From Acidobacteriota bacterium (GTDB lineage: Bacteria > Acidobacteriota > Terriglobia > Bryobacterales > Bryobacteraceae): DNA of 5,787 bases. The stretch spans positions 1 through 5,787 of the forward strand of contig JAMCRM010000119.1 of assembly GCA_023380575.1 (NCBI GenBank). Reading direction: 5' to 3'. The position numbers were made by a program, and so were the translations under genes. Below the pieces are notes generated by a model that was not told the origin of the DNA, made no database searches, and worked only from the letters and a program-made list of their open reading frames with translations. Every line of letters starts with the position of its first letter. The stretch's first letter is position 1. This document shows positions 1 through 5,787 of the stretch, in pieces.

Positions 1-695
1 TTTGGGTGGCGGGAGTGGAGTTGTTGCCGCTGATCTATCAACTGCGGGGTGGCGTCGAGGAACTGCGGCTTACCTGCGCCAGCGGCGCCTTCGTGCAAGC
101 AGGCGAAGTGGTGGCATACGTGAAGGGCAAGGCGCGCACGCTCCTCGAATGCGAGCGCGTCGCGCTGAATTTCCTGCAGCGGCTCAGCGGCATCGCCACC
201 CTGGCCCGGCAGTATGCCGCGCAGGTTTCGGGCACGCGCTGCCGGGTTCTGGATACCCGCAAGACCACGCCAGGGCTGCGGCGGCTGGAGAAATGGGCGG
301 CGGCGATGGGAGGGGTCACTAACCACCGCATGGGACTCTACGACGCCATCCTCATCAAGAACAACCACATCGCCGCGGCCGGCGGGGTGAAACAGGCGTT
401 GCAGCGGGCGCGCGCCAGCGGGTTGCCGATTGAGATCGAGGTGCGGAGCCGGGAAGAACTGTCTGAAGCGCTGGAGGCGGGCGCCACGCATCTTTTACTC
501 GATAATCTCACTCCCGCCGAGGCCGCCGAATGGGTGCGGCTGATTGCGGGACGCGCTACGGTGGAGCTTTCGGGCGGCATCAATCTGGACAACGTTCGGG
601 CCTATGCCGAGGCGGGCGCGGATTTTGTGTCGTCCGGAGCGATTACGCATTCCGCGCGGGCGACCGATATTAGTTTTCGGGTGGAACTGGGATGA
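1..695 (+). CDS. nadC: Nicotinate-nucleotide pyrophosphorylase (carboxylating), 5'-truncated by the window edge
   Basis: This enzyme (quinolinate phosphoribosyltransferase) converts quinolinate and PRPP to nicotinate mononucleotide, CO2 and pyrophosphate in cytoplasmic de novo NAD synthesis. The reading frame is open to the left edge, with the first whole codon at nt 3. About 230 residues are visible; the family is usually about 280, so roughly 50 N-terminal residues lie outside. Counting the codon at nt 6 as residue 1, the family motifs appear in order: DTRKTTPG (83-90), NHRMGLYDAILIKNNH (106-121) with the substrate-binding His, Arg and Lys, the Glu of IEIEVR (142-147), the Asp of LLLDN (163-167), SGGIN (189-193) and SSGAITHS (209-216). 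These cover the PRPP/quinolinate site, so the enzyme looks functional. The GTG at nt 6 is internal and not the true start. It is the first visible gene of a cofactor operon, 45 nt upstream of birA. Confidence 0.96.
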   Translation, partial: WVAGVELLPLIYQLRGGVEELRLTCASGAFVQAGEVVAYVKGKARTLLECERVALNFLQRLSGIATLARQYAAQVSGTRCRVLDTRKTTPGLRRLEKWAAAMGGVTNHRMGLYDAILIKNNHIAAAGGVKQALQRARASGLPIEIEVRSREELSEALEAGATHLLLDNLTPAEAAEWVRLIAGRATVELSGGINLDNVRAYAEAGADFVSSGAITHSARATDISFRVELG

Positions 696-702
696 GAGGA
701 AA

Positions 703-728
703 GGCAAAAGGCAAAAGGCAAAGGGCAA
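703..728. repeat. Short tandem heptamer repeat (GGCAAAA), about 3.5 units
   Basis: Units GGCAAAA (703-709), GGCAAAA (710-716), GGCAAAG (717-723) and a partial GGCAA (724-728) follow head to tail between the nadC stop and the birA start. The period of 7 is exact through 722 and then degenerates. Low-complexity heptamers of this type (TTTTGCC on the other strand) resemble the short tandemly repeated heptanucleotides known from cyanobacteria and some other large genomes; this comparison is from memory. The purine-rich AAAGG/AAAGGG segments lie where a birA ribosome binding site would be expected, though somewhat too far upstream of the GTG at 741. Confidence 0.8.
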
Positions 729-740
729 CAGTGCGTTGCC

Positions 741-1541
741 GTGTCCAGTTTTAACGTGGCTTTCGACATCACCTCCGTCCGCGACCGCCTCCCCCTCCGC
801 TCCCTTTTTTATCTCGAGACAACCGATTCCACCATGCGGGAGGCCGCGCTGCTGGCTGCGGAGGGGTGCGCCGCCGGGACCGCGGTCATCGCCGATGAGC
901 AGAGTGCCGGACAGGGACGGCACGGGCATAGCTGGCATTCCGAAAAGGACTCTGGGCTTTATGTTTCCGTCGTGCTGCGGCCCGTGTTGCCGGGAGAGGC
1001 GTTTCCCGTGCTTACCCTGGCCTTTGGATTGGCGGTGGCGGAAACCATCGCCAGGGTCACGGATCTGGCTTGCGACCTGCGCTGGCCGAATGACGTCATG
1101 ATCGACGGCAGGAAGGTGGCGGGCATCCTCGTGCAGCTTTCGGAAGCTTCGCTCGAAAGGGCTGCCGCTGTCGCCGGAATCGGCCTGAATGTAAACCATG
1201 CCGCGCTTCCGCCGGACCTCGCCGCCGAAGCCACATCCCTGCGTTTGGCCACTGGCCGGAACTGGTCCCGGGAAGATTTGCTGGTGACCCTGCTCCCGAC
1301 CATCGACAGCTTCTGCAGGATGCTGGCGGAAGGTGGAAAAGGTGAGATCCTGAATATGTTCTGCCGTTGTTCGAGCTACGCCCGTGGCAAGCGGGTAACC
1401 GCGCAAGCGCCGGACGGTATCATCGAGGGTGTCACCGATGGCCTCAACCCCTCCGGTTTTCTGTTTGTGCGGCGGGATGACGGAAGAAGAAGCTTGATTC
1501 TGGCGGGAGGAGTTCGTGCTATTAGCGCTGGACGCGGGTAA
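741..1541 (+). CDS. birA: Biotin--[acetyl-CoA-carboxylase] ligase, monofunctional (no HTH)
   Basis: This enzyme activates biotin with ATP to biotinyl-5'-AMP and transfers it to the biotin carrier protein of acetyl-CoA carboxylase and related enzymes. In the 266-residue product I see DST (29-31), the biotinyl-AMP loop GQGRHGHSW (57-65, usually GRGRxGRxW), RWPNDVM (114-120), GRKVAGIL (123-130) with the conserved Lys125, GIGLNVN (146-152), and a C-terminal SH3-like segment from about residue 214 ending in ILAGGVRA. There is no N-terminal winged-helix, so it should be a class I ligase and not a repressor of biotin genes. The GTG at 741 is the first possible start after the in-frame nadC stop at 693-695; the next in-frame ATG falls inside the DST motif and would cut the domain. 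No good Shine-Dalgarno sits at normal spacing. Its last 26 nt overlap coaX. Confidence 0.95.
   Translation: MSSFNVAFDITSVRDRLPLRSLFYLETTDSTMREAALLAAEGCAAGTAVIADEQSAGQGRHGHSWHSEKDSGLYVSVVLRPVLPGEAFPVLTLAFGLAVAETIARVTDLACDLRWPNDVMIDGRKVAGILVQLSEASLERAAAVAGIGLNVNHAALPPDLAAEATSLRLATGRNWSREDLLVTLLPTIDSFCRMLAEGGKGEILNMFCRCSSYARGKRVTAQAPDGIIEGVTDGLNPSGFLFVRRDDGRRSLILAGGVRAISAGRG
1505..1512 (+). promoter_or_regulatory. Ribosome binding site of coaX
   Basis: GGGAGGAG lies inside the end of birA. Its GGAGG core (1506-1510) is 5 nt before the GTG at 1516. It is the best Shine-Dalgarno seen in the window, and it fixes the coaX start as a GTG overlapping birA by 26 nt. Confidence 0.8.
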
Positions 1542-2286
1542 TACCAACATCACTGTCGGCGCCTTCGAGGGCAGGGAACTGATCGGCCACTGGCGCCTGA
1601 GGACGGTTCACGAGCAGACCGCCGATGAATGGGGCATTTTGTTTCGCAACATTTTCGCGCTCTCGGGGCTGCACATTCAGGATGTGGATGGCATCATCAT
1701 CGCCAGCGTGGTGCCGCCGCTCGATTCGAGTCTGGCGCAGATGTCCCAGTGCTATTTTCACACCGAGCCGGTATTCGTCACACCGCACACCGATCTCGGC
1801 ATGCCCATCCGTTACGAGAGCCCCAACGAAGTGGGCGCGGACAGGCTCGTCAATAGCTTAGCCGCGATTCAGAAGTATGGAACGCCTTGCGTGGTGGTGG
1901 ACTTGGGCACCGCCATCACGTTCGATGCGATTTCGCGAGCGGGCGAGTACCTGGGAGGCGTGATCGCCGCCGGCATCGGCATCTCCATCGAAGCGCTGTT
2001 CAGCAAGACCGCGCGGTTGCCGCTGGTGGACTTCCGCGAGCCCTCGCAACTGATCGGAACCAACACCGTGGCCAGCATTCAGTCCGGGCTGTACTACGGC
2101 GCCCTGGGAATGATCGACGGAATCCTCGACCGCTTGATTGAGGCGCTTGGTCCGGATACAAGAGTGGTTGCCACCGGCGGGCAGGCGGCGCTGATATCCC
2201 GAGGATCGCGCTACCTCAAAAAAATCGACGAGCACCTCACGCTCGAAGGACTGCAACTGATTTGGGAACGGAATCATCGGACGTGA
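1516..2286 (+). CDS. coaX: Type III pantothenate kinase
   Basis: CoaX phosphorylates pantothenate with ATP to 4'-phosphopantothenate, the first committed step of coenzyme A synthesis. It belongs to the ASKHA fold, needs a monovalent cation, and is insensitive to CoA feedback in characterised members. The 256-residue product has the usual length and motifs: phosphate loop DAGNTN (6-11), SVVPP (64-68), GADR (107-110) with the probable catalytic Asp109, DLGTAITFD (129-137), GGVIAAGIGIS (147-157), ATGG (219-222) and the C-terminal LTLEGL (241-246). The third glycine-rich segment has Ala where most homologues have Pro (GGxIxPG). The GTG start is supported by a strong Shine-Dalgarno and by the DAGNT motif falling close to the N-terminus, as is normal. 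birA and coaX are often neighbours or fused in bacteria. The stop overlaps the next gene's start (GTGA, 2283-2286). Confidence 0.97.
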   Translation: MLLALDAGNTNITVGAFEGRELIGHWRLRTVHEQTADEWGILFRNIFALSGLHIQDVDGIIIASVVPPLDSSLAQMSQCYFHTEPVFVTPHTDLGMPIRYESPNEVGADRLVNSLAAIQKYGTPCVVVDLGTAITFDAISRAGEYLGGVIAAGIGISIEALFSKTARLPLVDFREPSQLIGTNTVASIQSGLYYGALGMIDGILDRLIEALGPDTRVVATGGQAALISRGSRYLKKIDEHLTLEGLQLIWERNHRT

Positions 2287-2969
2287 ACGAAAATCACGAC
2301 TGGGTTTACAACTATTTCACCGATTCCACCGAGATCGAGGAGCATTTTCAGCGCGCGCGCGGCACGGGGTTGTTTCTGCTATCGCCGCTCGACTGGGCGC
2401 TGATTGAAAGCTGGAAGCAGTCGGAGGTGCCGCTAGAGGCGGTTCTGCGCGGCATCGATGTGGCCTTCGAGAAATGGCGCAGCCGGAAATCGAAAGTGCA
2501 GACGGTGAACTCGCTGGCGTTCTGTGCGCAGGCGGTGCTCACCGAGGCTCAGACCATGGCCGGAACCGTGCAGCCGAAGCCGGAGCGGCCCTCGGCTCCG
2601 CCGTTCTCTATCGAGGAACTGCGAGGCTACTTCAGCCGGAACGCGGCGATGCTGCGGAAAGGGCCCGGGTATGAGGAGATTGCGGCGGCGCTGGAACGCC
2701 TGATGGCGGAACTGGAGTCGCACTATGGCGACCCCGAGGAGTTGGAACGGCGCCTTACGGTGTTGGAGGACAAGATGATCGCCGCCGCGCGCACGGCGCA
2801 AAGCGAAGAGGAACTCCTGGCCGCCCGCCGCGAGCTTGATCTCCAGCTTCGCCCCTACCGCGGCAAAATGTCCGCCGGACAGCTTGCTATGCTGGAAAAG
2901 CAGTGGCTGGAAAGGCGCCTGATGGAAAAGGCCGGGCTGCCGCGCTTGAGCCTGTTCTACATGTGCTGA
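2283..2969 (+). CDS. Conserved hypothetical protein coupled to coaX
   Basis: I do not recognise a named family. The 228-residue product is probably cytoplasmic: no signal peptide or membrane segment is visible. Residues 29-66 (from GLFLLSPLDW to AFEKW) form a compact hydrophobic, probably helical N-terminal module. Residues 98-108 (KPERPSAPP region) are a Pro-rich linker. Residues 109-216 are strongly charged and predicted helical, rich in Glu, Arg, Leu and Ala, with coiled-coil-like stretches around 132-146 and 150-190. The tail RLSLFYMC ends in a Cys. I chose the GTG at 2283 because it forms a GTGA overlap with the coaX stop, typical of translational coupling. A TTG at 2262 would add seven residues. 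From memory, acidobacterial genomes carry similar proteins with an LSPLDW...VLRGID segment, but I cannot verify this. Its place in the operon suggests co-expression with cofactor genes, not a shared reaction. Confidence 0.85.
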   Translation: MNENHDWVYNYFTDSTEIEEHFQRARGTGLFLLSPLDWALIESWKQSEVPLEAVLRGIDVAFEKWRSRKSKVQTVNSLAFCAQAVLTEAQTMAGTVQPKPERPSAPPFSIEELRGYFSRNAAMLRKGPGYEEIAAALERLMAELESHYGDPEELERRLTVLEDKMIAAARTAQSEEELLAARRELDLQLRPYRGKMSAGQLAMLEKQWLERRLMEKAGLPRLSLFYMC

Positions 2970-2975
2970 GCCCGG

Positions 2976-3005
2976 CCGCGCGACTTTTCCGCCCCGCGCG
3001 GTTTT
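2976..3005 (+). terminator. Candidate intrinsic terminator after the cofactor operon
   Basis: CCGCGCG (2976-2982) pairs perfectly with CGCGCGG (2995-3001) around a 12-nt loop, followed at once by TTTT (3002-3005). The all-GC stem lies 6 nt after the stop of the hypothetical gene, as expected for an operon terminator. The loop is long and the T run short, so termination may be only partial. It ends just 9 nt before the next start codon. Confidence 0.55.
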
Positions 3006-3014
3006 GAGTTAGAA

Positions 3015-5096
3015 ATGAAGTGTTTCCTGGGCCTGATACTCCTATTGTGCCCGGCCTTCGGACAGACCTGCGCACCTTCCGAACGGCTGCGGCCATCCGA
3101 TTCCGTGGCGGGCGTCATAGGGGAGAGTAATTGCCTGCTGCCGGATGGGACCCCGTACGCCGGATATTCCCTGGTTTTGCCCACGCGCGGGCGCATCCAA
3201 CTGAACGTCGATTCGGGGAGTTTCGATGCGGCCCTCATCCTGCGCGACAGCCAGGGGAGAAAACTGGATACCGGAGCGGGCGTGGACCGCGCGCTGGAGC
3301 GCGGCGCCTACACAGTCGTGGTCAACGCCGGCGAGCCCGGTCAGGGCGGCGATTTCACCTTGCGCAGCAGCTTTACTCCCGAGCCGGGCACGCTCTGCCG
3401 CGACTTCGCGCCCATTGGCCCCAACCAAACCGTGACGGCGAATCTCACCGCCTCCAGTTGCCTTCTGCCCGACGGCAGCCCCTATGACGGTTACTTTGTC
3501 AGCCCCTTCGGCACGGGGACGCTTCAAGTTTCGATGCAGTCCGACCAGTTCGATACCTCGTTGCTTGTGCGCGACAGCGAGGGACACGCCCTGGCCGCGG
3601 ACCGCGCCTCCGTCTCCCTTCCGGCCGGTGGTGACGAGACGTATACGGTTGTGGCGGCCGCCACCCCGGGCGCCGAGGGTCCGTACCGGATTTCGGTGCA
3701 GTTTCAGCCCGCCGACGGCGACCCTTGCCAACTCAGCAAATCATTCTCATCACCCGGCGAGGATCAGGGGACGATTTCGCCCCAGGGCTGCGGTTTGACT
3801 TTTCCCGGCGGCGATACCCCATCTCCGTTCAACTATTACGCACTGCAGGTCGCTGAGAATGGTGTCGCTGAACTGCGGCTTTCAAGCGCGGCCTTCGATC
3901 CGCGGCTGCGGCTTCTGGACGAGAGCGGCGAAGTCATTGACGACGATTTGCTGGGCGGCGGCCCAGGACTCTCGATCATTCGCCGCCAGTTGAGGCCCGG
4001 AAACTACACGGTAGAGGCATTCAGCACCGGCCCCGACGGTGGGGACTACACGCTCAGTTACAATTTCCTTCCGCCGGAAACCTGCCCCACGCTTTCGCTC
4101 GATGGCGGAACAACGATTCCCGGGATGCTCTCGGGCACTGGCGGTTGCCGCACTGCTGACGGAATTTCCGACGTGTACCCGGTCGTGATGGCGGCAGGGG
4201 GCACGCTCGATATCACCATGTCTTCCGGAGATTTCGATCCCTTGCTGGTGCTGCGCGACGGCAAAGGCAACCGCATTGTGGCCGATCGCAACGACGATGG
4301 CGACGATACCGCTCACATTACCGCGGATCTGCCCGCTGGAAAATATAGCATCGTCGCGGCCACCAATGACGTGACCGGCGGATACAGCATCGGGTACCAG
4401 ATAACGCCGCACGACCCGGTCCCCTGTGCCACGGTCACGAAAATGGATCCCAATTCAGGATACCTGGGCTTGCTCGGGTCCACGAGTTGCCACGGGAGCG
4501 ACGGCCAGCCGGTCGATTATTACGAGTTCACGACTCCGGCGGACGGCACCGTTCTGGTTGTGATGACCTCTTCCGATGTGGACAGTTACCTGACCGTCGA
4601 GGACGCCGCGGGATCGGTGCTGCGCCAGGACGACAACAGTTACGGCGAGCGGGACGCCATGACCGCGCAGTTCCTTCCGGCCGGGACCTACCGCATCGGC
4701 GCGCGTGCCGCCAATAGCAGCCCGGGAGGCTATTACCGGCTCTATCTCTACTACTCCAACGGCGACCGGCCGGCCGGATGTGCCCCTCTTCGCGAACTCG
4801 CGCCGGGCGATAGCGTCGAGGCGCAATTGTCTTACACCTCCTGCCTGTATCCGGACGATACCTTTGCCGATCTCTATCGACTGAACATCGCGGAAACCAC
4901 TCCGCTACAGGCGACGCTGAGCGCCGCCTTCGATGCCAACCTGCTGCTGCTGGACGCCAAAGGAAACCTGGTCGAGGAGGGCGAAACGGGCTTTGCTGTT
5001 AACCTGGAGCCGGGGAATTACTATCTGGTAGCCAAGGGTTTTGAGGATTATGCCTCAATCGGAGCCTATACTCTGAGTGTATCGAGCCTGCCGTAA
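3015..5096 (+). CDS. Exported protein of six cysteine-paired PPC-like repeats
   Basis: The function is unknown. The 693-residue product begins with a signal peptide: MKC, a hydrophobic core (residues 4-12), and a probable signal peptidase I site after AFG (residue 16). The rest is six degenerate units starting at residues 19, 128, 238, 357, 471 and 589. Each has two Cys exactly 21 residues apart, then [FV]D and, 7 residues later, a second Asp in an L-x-D-x-x-G-like turn, then a P-G-x-Y-x-V-like strand and a final aromatic strand. These strand and turn motifs resemble the bacterial pre-peptidase C-terminal (PPC) beta-sandwich domain, but no peptidase or other catalytic domain is attached. The twelve mature Cys suggest one disulfide per repeat and an extracytoplasmic location. 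No C-terminal sorting signal or anchor is evident. The ATG is fixed by the signal peptide; no clear Shine-Dalgarno precedes it. Adhesion, matrix or carbohydrate binding is possible but unproven. Confidence 0.9.
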   Translation: MKCFLGLILLLCPAFGQTCAPSERLRPSDSVAGVIGESNCLLPDGTPYAGYSLVLPTRGRIQLNVDSGSFDAALILRDSQGRKLDTGAGVDRALERGAYTVVVNAGEPGQGGDFTLRSSFTPEPGTLCRDFAPIGPNQTVTANLTASSCLLPDGSPYDGYFVSPFGTGTLQVSMQSDQFDTSLLVRDSEGHALAADRASVSLPAGGDETYTVVAAATPGAEGPYRISVQFQPADGDPCQLSKSFSSPGEDQGTISPQGCGLTFPGGDTPSPFNYYALQVAENGVAELRLSSAAFDPRLRLLDESGEVIDDDLLGGGPGLSIIRRQLRPGNYTVEAFSTGPDGGDYTLSYNFLPPETCPTLSLDGGTTIPGMLSGTGGCRTADGISDVYPVVMAAGGTLDITMSSGDFDPLLVLRDGKGNRIVADRNDDGDDTAHITADLPAGKYSIVAATNDVTGGYSIGYQITPHDPVPCATVTKMDPNSGYLGLLGSTSCHGSDGQPVDYYEFTTPADGTVLVVMTSSDVDSYLTVEDAAGSVLRQDDNSYGERDAMTAQFLPAGTYRIGARAANSSPGGYYRLYLYYSNGDRPAGCAPLRELAPGDSVEAQLSYTSCLYPDDTFADLYRLNIAETTPLQATLSAAFDANLLLLDAKGNLVEEGETGFAVNLEPGNYYLVAKGFEDYASIGAYTLSVSSLP
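3069..5093 (+). repeat. Six in-frame protein repeats, 105-119 residues each
   Basis: Unit boundaries, set at the first Cys of each, are 3069-3395, 3396-3725, 3726-4082, 4083-4424, 4425-4778 and 4779-5093. Cys pairs fall at residues 19/40, 128/149, 238/259, 357/378, 471/492 and 589/610. The Asp pairs fall at 71/78, 180/187, 295/302, 408/415, 523/530 and 640/647. Units 1 and 2 are closest (both have CLLPDG after the second Cys). The DNA itself is well diverged, so these are old duplications and not a recent expansion. Confidence 0.85.
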
Positions 5097-5189
5097 GCGT
5101 GGAACCGCCGTCTGCCGGCCTGCGTCACTATTGGCGAAGGTTCTTACGAGTGGTCCCGCGATCCTGAAGTTGGGGCGTTTGCGGACCGG

Positions 5190-5228
5190 CCGGTGGGCGC
5201 GCTCCTCCGAGCGTCCACCGGTTTTTTT
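5190..5228 (+). terminator. Strong intrinsic terminator of the exported-protein gene
   Basis: CCGGTGG (5190-5196) pairs with CCACCGG (5215-5221). Inside it, CGCTC (5200-5204) pairs with GAGCG (5209-5213) around a CTCC loop, with a small asymmetric internal loop between the two stems. Seven T residues (5222-5228) follow directly. Read on the minus strand, the hairpin is not followed by a T run, so it should act for plus-strand transcription only. It lies 93 nt after the stop of the repeat-protein gene; nothing else is recognisable in the 158-nt intergenic stretch. Confidence 0.88.
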
Positions 5229-5254
5229 CGTATGCCGGCAGGAACGAGGACCGC

Positions 5255-5787
5255 TCAGTGGAAATAAAGTACATCCGGCCGGATGCGCCCTTCCGTTTCG
5301 GCGCAGGGTCCGCACTCCATCCGGTATCCCGGCCACGTCTGGTGGATCAATTCCGGGATTTTTTCCGGGTCCGTGGGAACGTGATAGGCGGAAAGCGCCA
5401 TGCGCGGGTGGTAGTTCGCCAGTGTTTTTCGCGCCCCCGCCAGGGCCTTCCGTTCGGCGCCTTCGATGTCCATCTTGATGTAATCCACCCGCTCGAGTTT
5501 CAATTCCGCCACCAGCGTGTCGATAGTGGTCAACGGGACCTGCACCCCCGGGTGGTTGTCCTTGAGCATGACGAAACTATCGGCGGCGGTATTGTGGGGA
5601 TCCTGCCAGGGTGGTTGCGGCCCAGGAGAATCCCAGACGCCTTTGGGAGCGATCAGGACCCGGCCCGCGGCGATCTCGTCCGGGAAATTGCGGCGCAGCG
5701 ATTCGATGTTTTCGGGCGCGGGCTCAATCGCTACCACCAGCTTCGCTCCCGCGTTCAACGCTTCCTTTGTATAGACGCCGACATTGG
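5255..5787 (-). CDS. FkbM-family SAM-dependent methyltransferase, 5'-truncated by the window edge
   Basis: FkbM-family proteins (Methyltransf_21) are predicted S-adenosylmethionine-dependent O-methyltransferases, often acting on sugars, polysaccharide precursors or secondary metabolites; the substrate here cannot be told. The frame is open from the stop at 5255-5257 to the right edge, giving about 176 visible residues. The family is usually about 230-300, so the N-terminus is missing. The first visible codons read NVGVYTKEA, the end of the SAM-binding motif I (usually D-x-G-A-N-x-G). Then come VVAIEPAPEN with the acidic residue that binds the SAM ribose, LTTID, and the family hallmark YIKMDIEGAE (93-102 when the TTG at 5758 is residue 1), followed by a typical ALSAYH segment and a C-terminal GY. 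That TTG is internal to motif I and is not the start. The gene is convergent with the repeat-protein gene, so the two are separate transcripts. Confidence 0.92.
   Translation of the reverse strand, partial: NVGVYTKEALNAGAKLVVAIEPAPENIESLRRNFPDEIAAGRVLIAPKGVWDSPGPQPPWQDPHNTAADSFVMLKDNHPGVQVPLTTIDTLVAELKLERVDYIKMDIEGAERKALAGARKTLANYHPRMALSAYHVPTDPEKIPELIHQTWPGYRMECGPCAETEGRIRPDVLYFH

Noticed and set aside
495..1553. A 352-codon open frame on the minus strand, antisense to the end of nadC and most of birA
   Set aside because: The plus strand codes for clear NadC and BirA motifs across it. High-GC genes often leave such long antisense frames open, and the translation shows no recognisable domain and includes the low-complexity heptamer (LLPFAFCLLPF).
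2262..2282. TTG at 2262 as the start of the hypothetical gene
   Set aside because: It would overlap coaX by 25 nt and has no clear Shine-Dalgarno, whereas the GTG at 2283 forms the common 4-nt GTGA overlap. It cannot be fully excluded.
2946..2974. Promoter for the exported-protein gene (TTGAGC as a -35 box)
   Set aside because: No acceptable -10 sequence lies 16-18 nt downstream; the region is GC-rich and part of the upstream gene and hairpin.
3039..3050. Lipoprotein lipobox ending at Cys12 of the exported protein
   Set aside because: The residues before Cys12 are LLL, without the small residue (Gly, Ala or Ser) needed at -1. AFG followed by Gln is a better signal peptidase I site.
3042..3731. 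A 229-codon minus-strand open frame opposite the exported-protein gene
   Set aside because: It has no recognisable motifs and lies opposite repeats whose Cys and Asp spacing is clearly kept on the plus strand.
5077..5478. A 133-codon plus-strand frame across the terminator and the end of the FkbM gene
   Set aside because: It contains the intrinsic terminator and is antisense to well-conserved FkbM sequence; the predicted protein is Arg/Pro-rich with no domain.
1..5787. A mobile element, defence system, CRISPR array or other novel multi-gene system
   Set aside because: No transposase, integrase, terminal inverted repeats, spacer-repeat pattern or nuclease/helicase genes are visible. The genes are housekeeping enzymes, one unknown, one exported repeat protein and a methyltransferase fragment.

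Overview
This window looks like ordinary chromosomal DNA from a GC-rich, free-living bacterium. My best guess is an Acidobacteriota lineage near Bryobacter or Solibacter. That guess rests on recalled resemblance: the nadC-birA-coaX order followed by a protein with an LSPLDWALIE segment, and a signal peptide ending in AFGQ. No search was run. Base composition and codon use look even across the window, and I see no insertion sequence, integrase, tRNA, rRNA or CRISPR array.

The left half (1-2969) is a tightly packed plus-strand cofactor operon. It holds the 3' part of nadC (NAD synthesis), birA (biotin protein ligase without a DNA-binding domain), coaX (type III pantothenate kinase, first step of CoA synthesis) and an uncharacterised 228-residue helical protein. 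coaX starts inside the end of birA behind a good Shine-Dalgarno sequence, and the unknown gene starts on a GTGA overlap with the coaX stop, so the last three genes are probably translationally coupled. The nadC-birA junction carries a short GGCAAAA heptamer tandem repeat. A hairpin followed by four T residues lies just after the operon.

The right half (3015-5096) is one large gene for an exported protein of 693 residues. It is made of six degenerate repeats of about 105-119 residues that resemble the bacterial pre-peptidase C-terminal (PPC) domain. Each repeat carries two cysteines exactly 21 residues apart and an Asp pair exactly 7 apart. A strong intrinsic terminator follows at 5190-5228. 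Convergent to it, on the minus strand, is the 3' part of an FkbM-family methyltransferase gene that runs off the right edge.

No convincing new multi-gene system is visible. The most interesting items are the regular cysteine-paired repeat protein, the unknown gene coupled to coaX, the heptamer repeat at a gene start, and the hairpin placed directly before the exported-protein gene.
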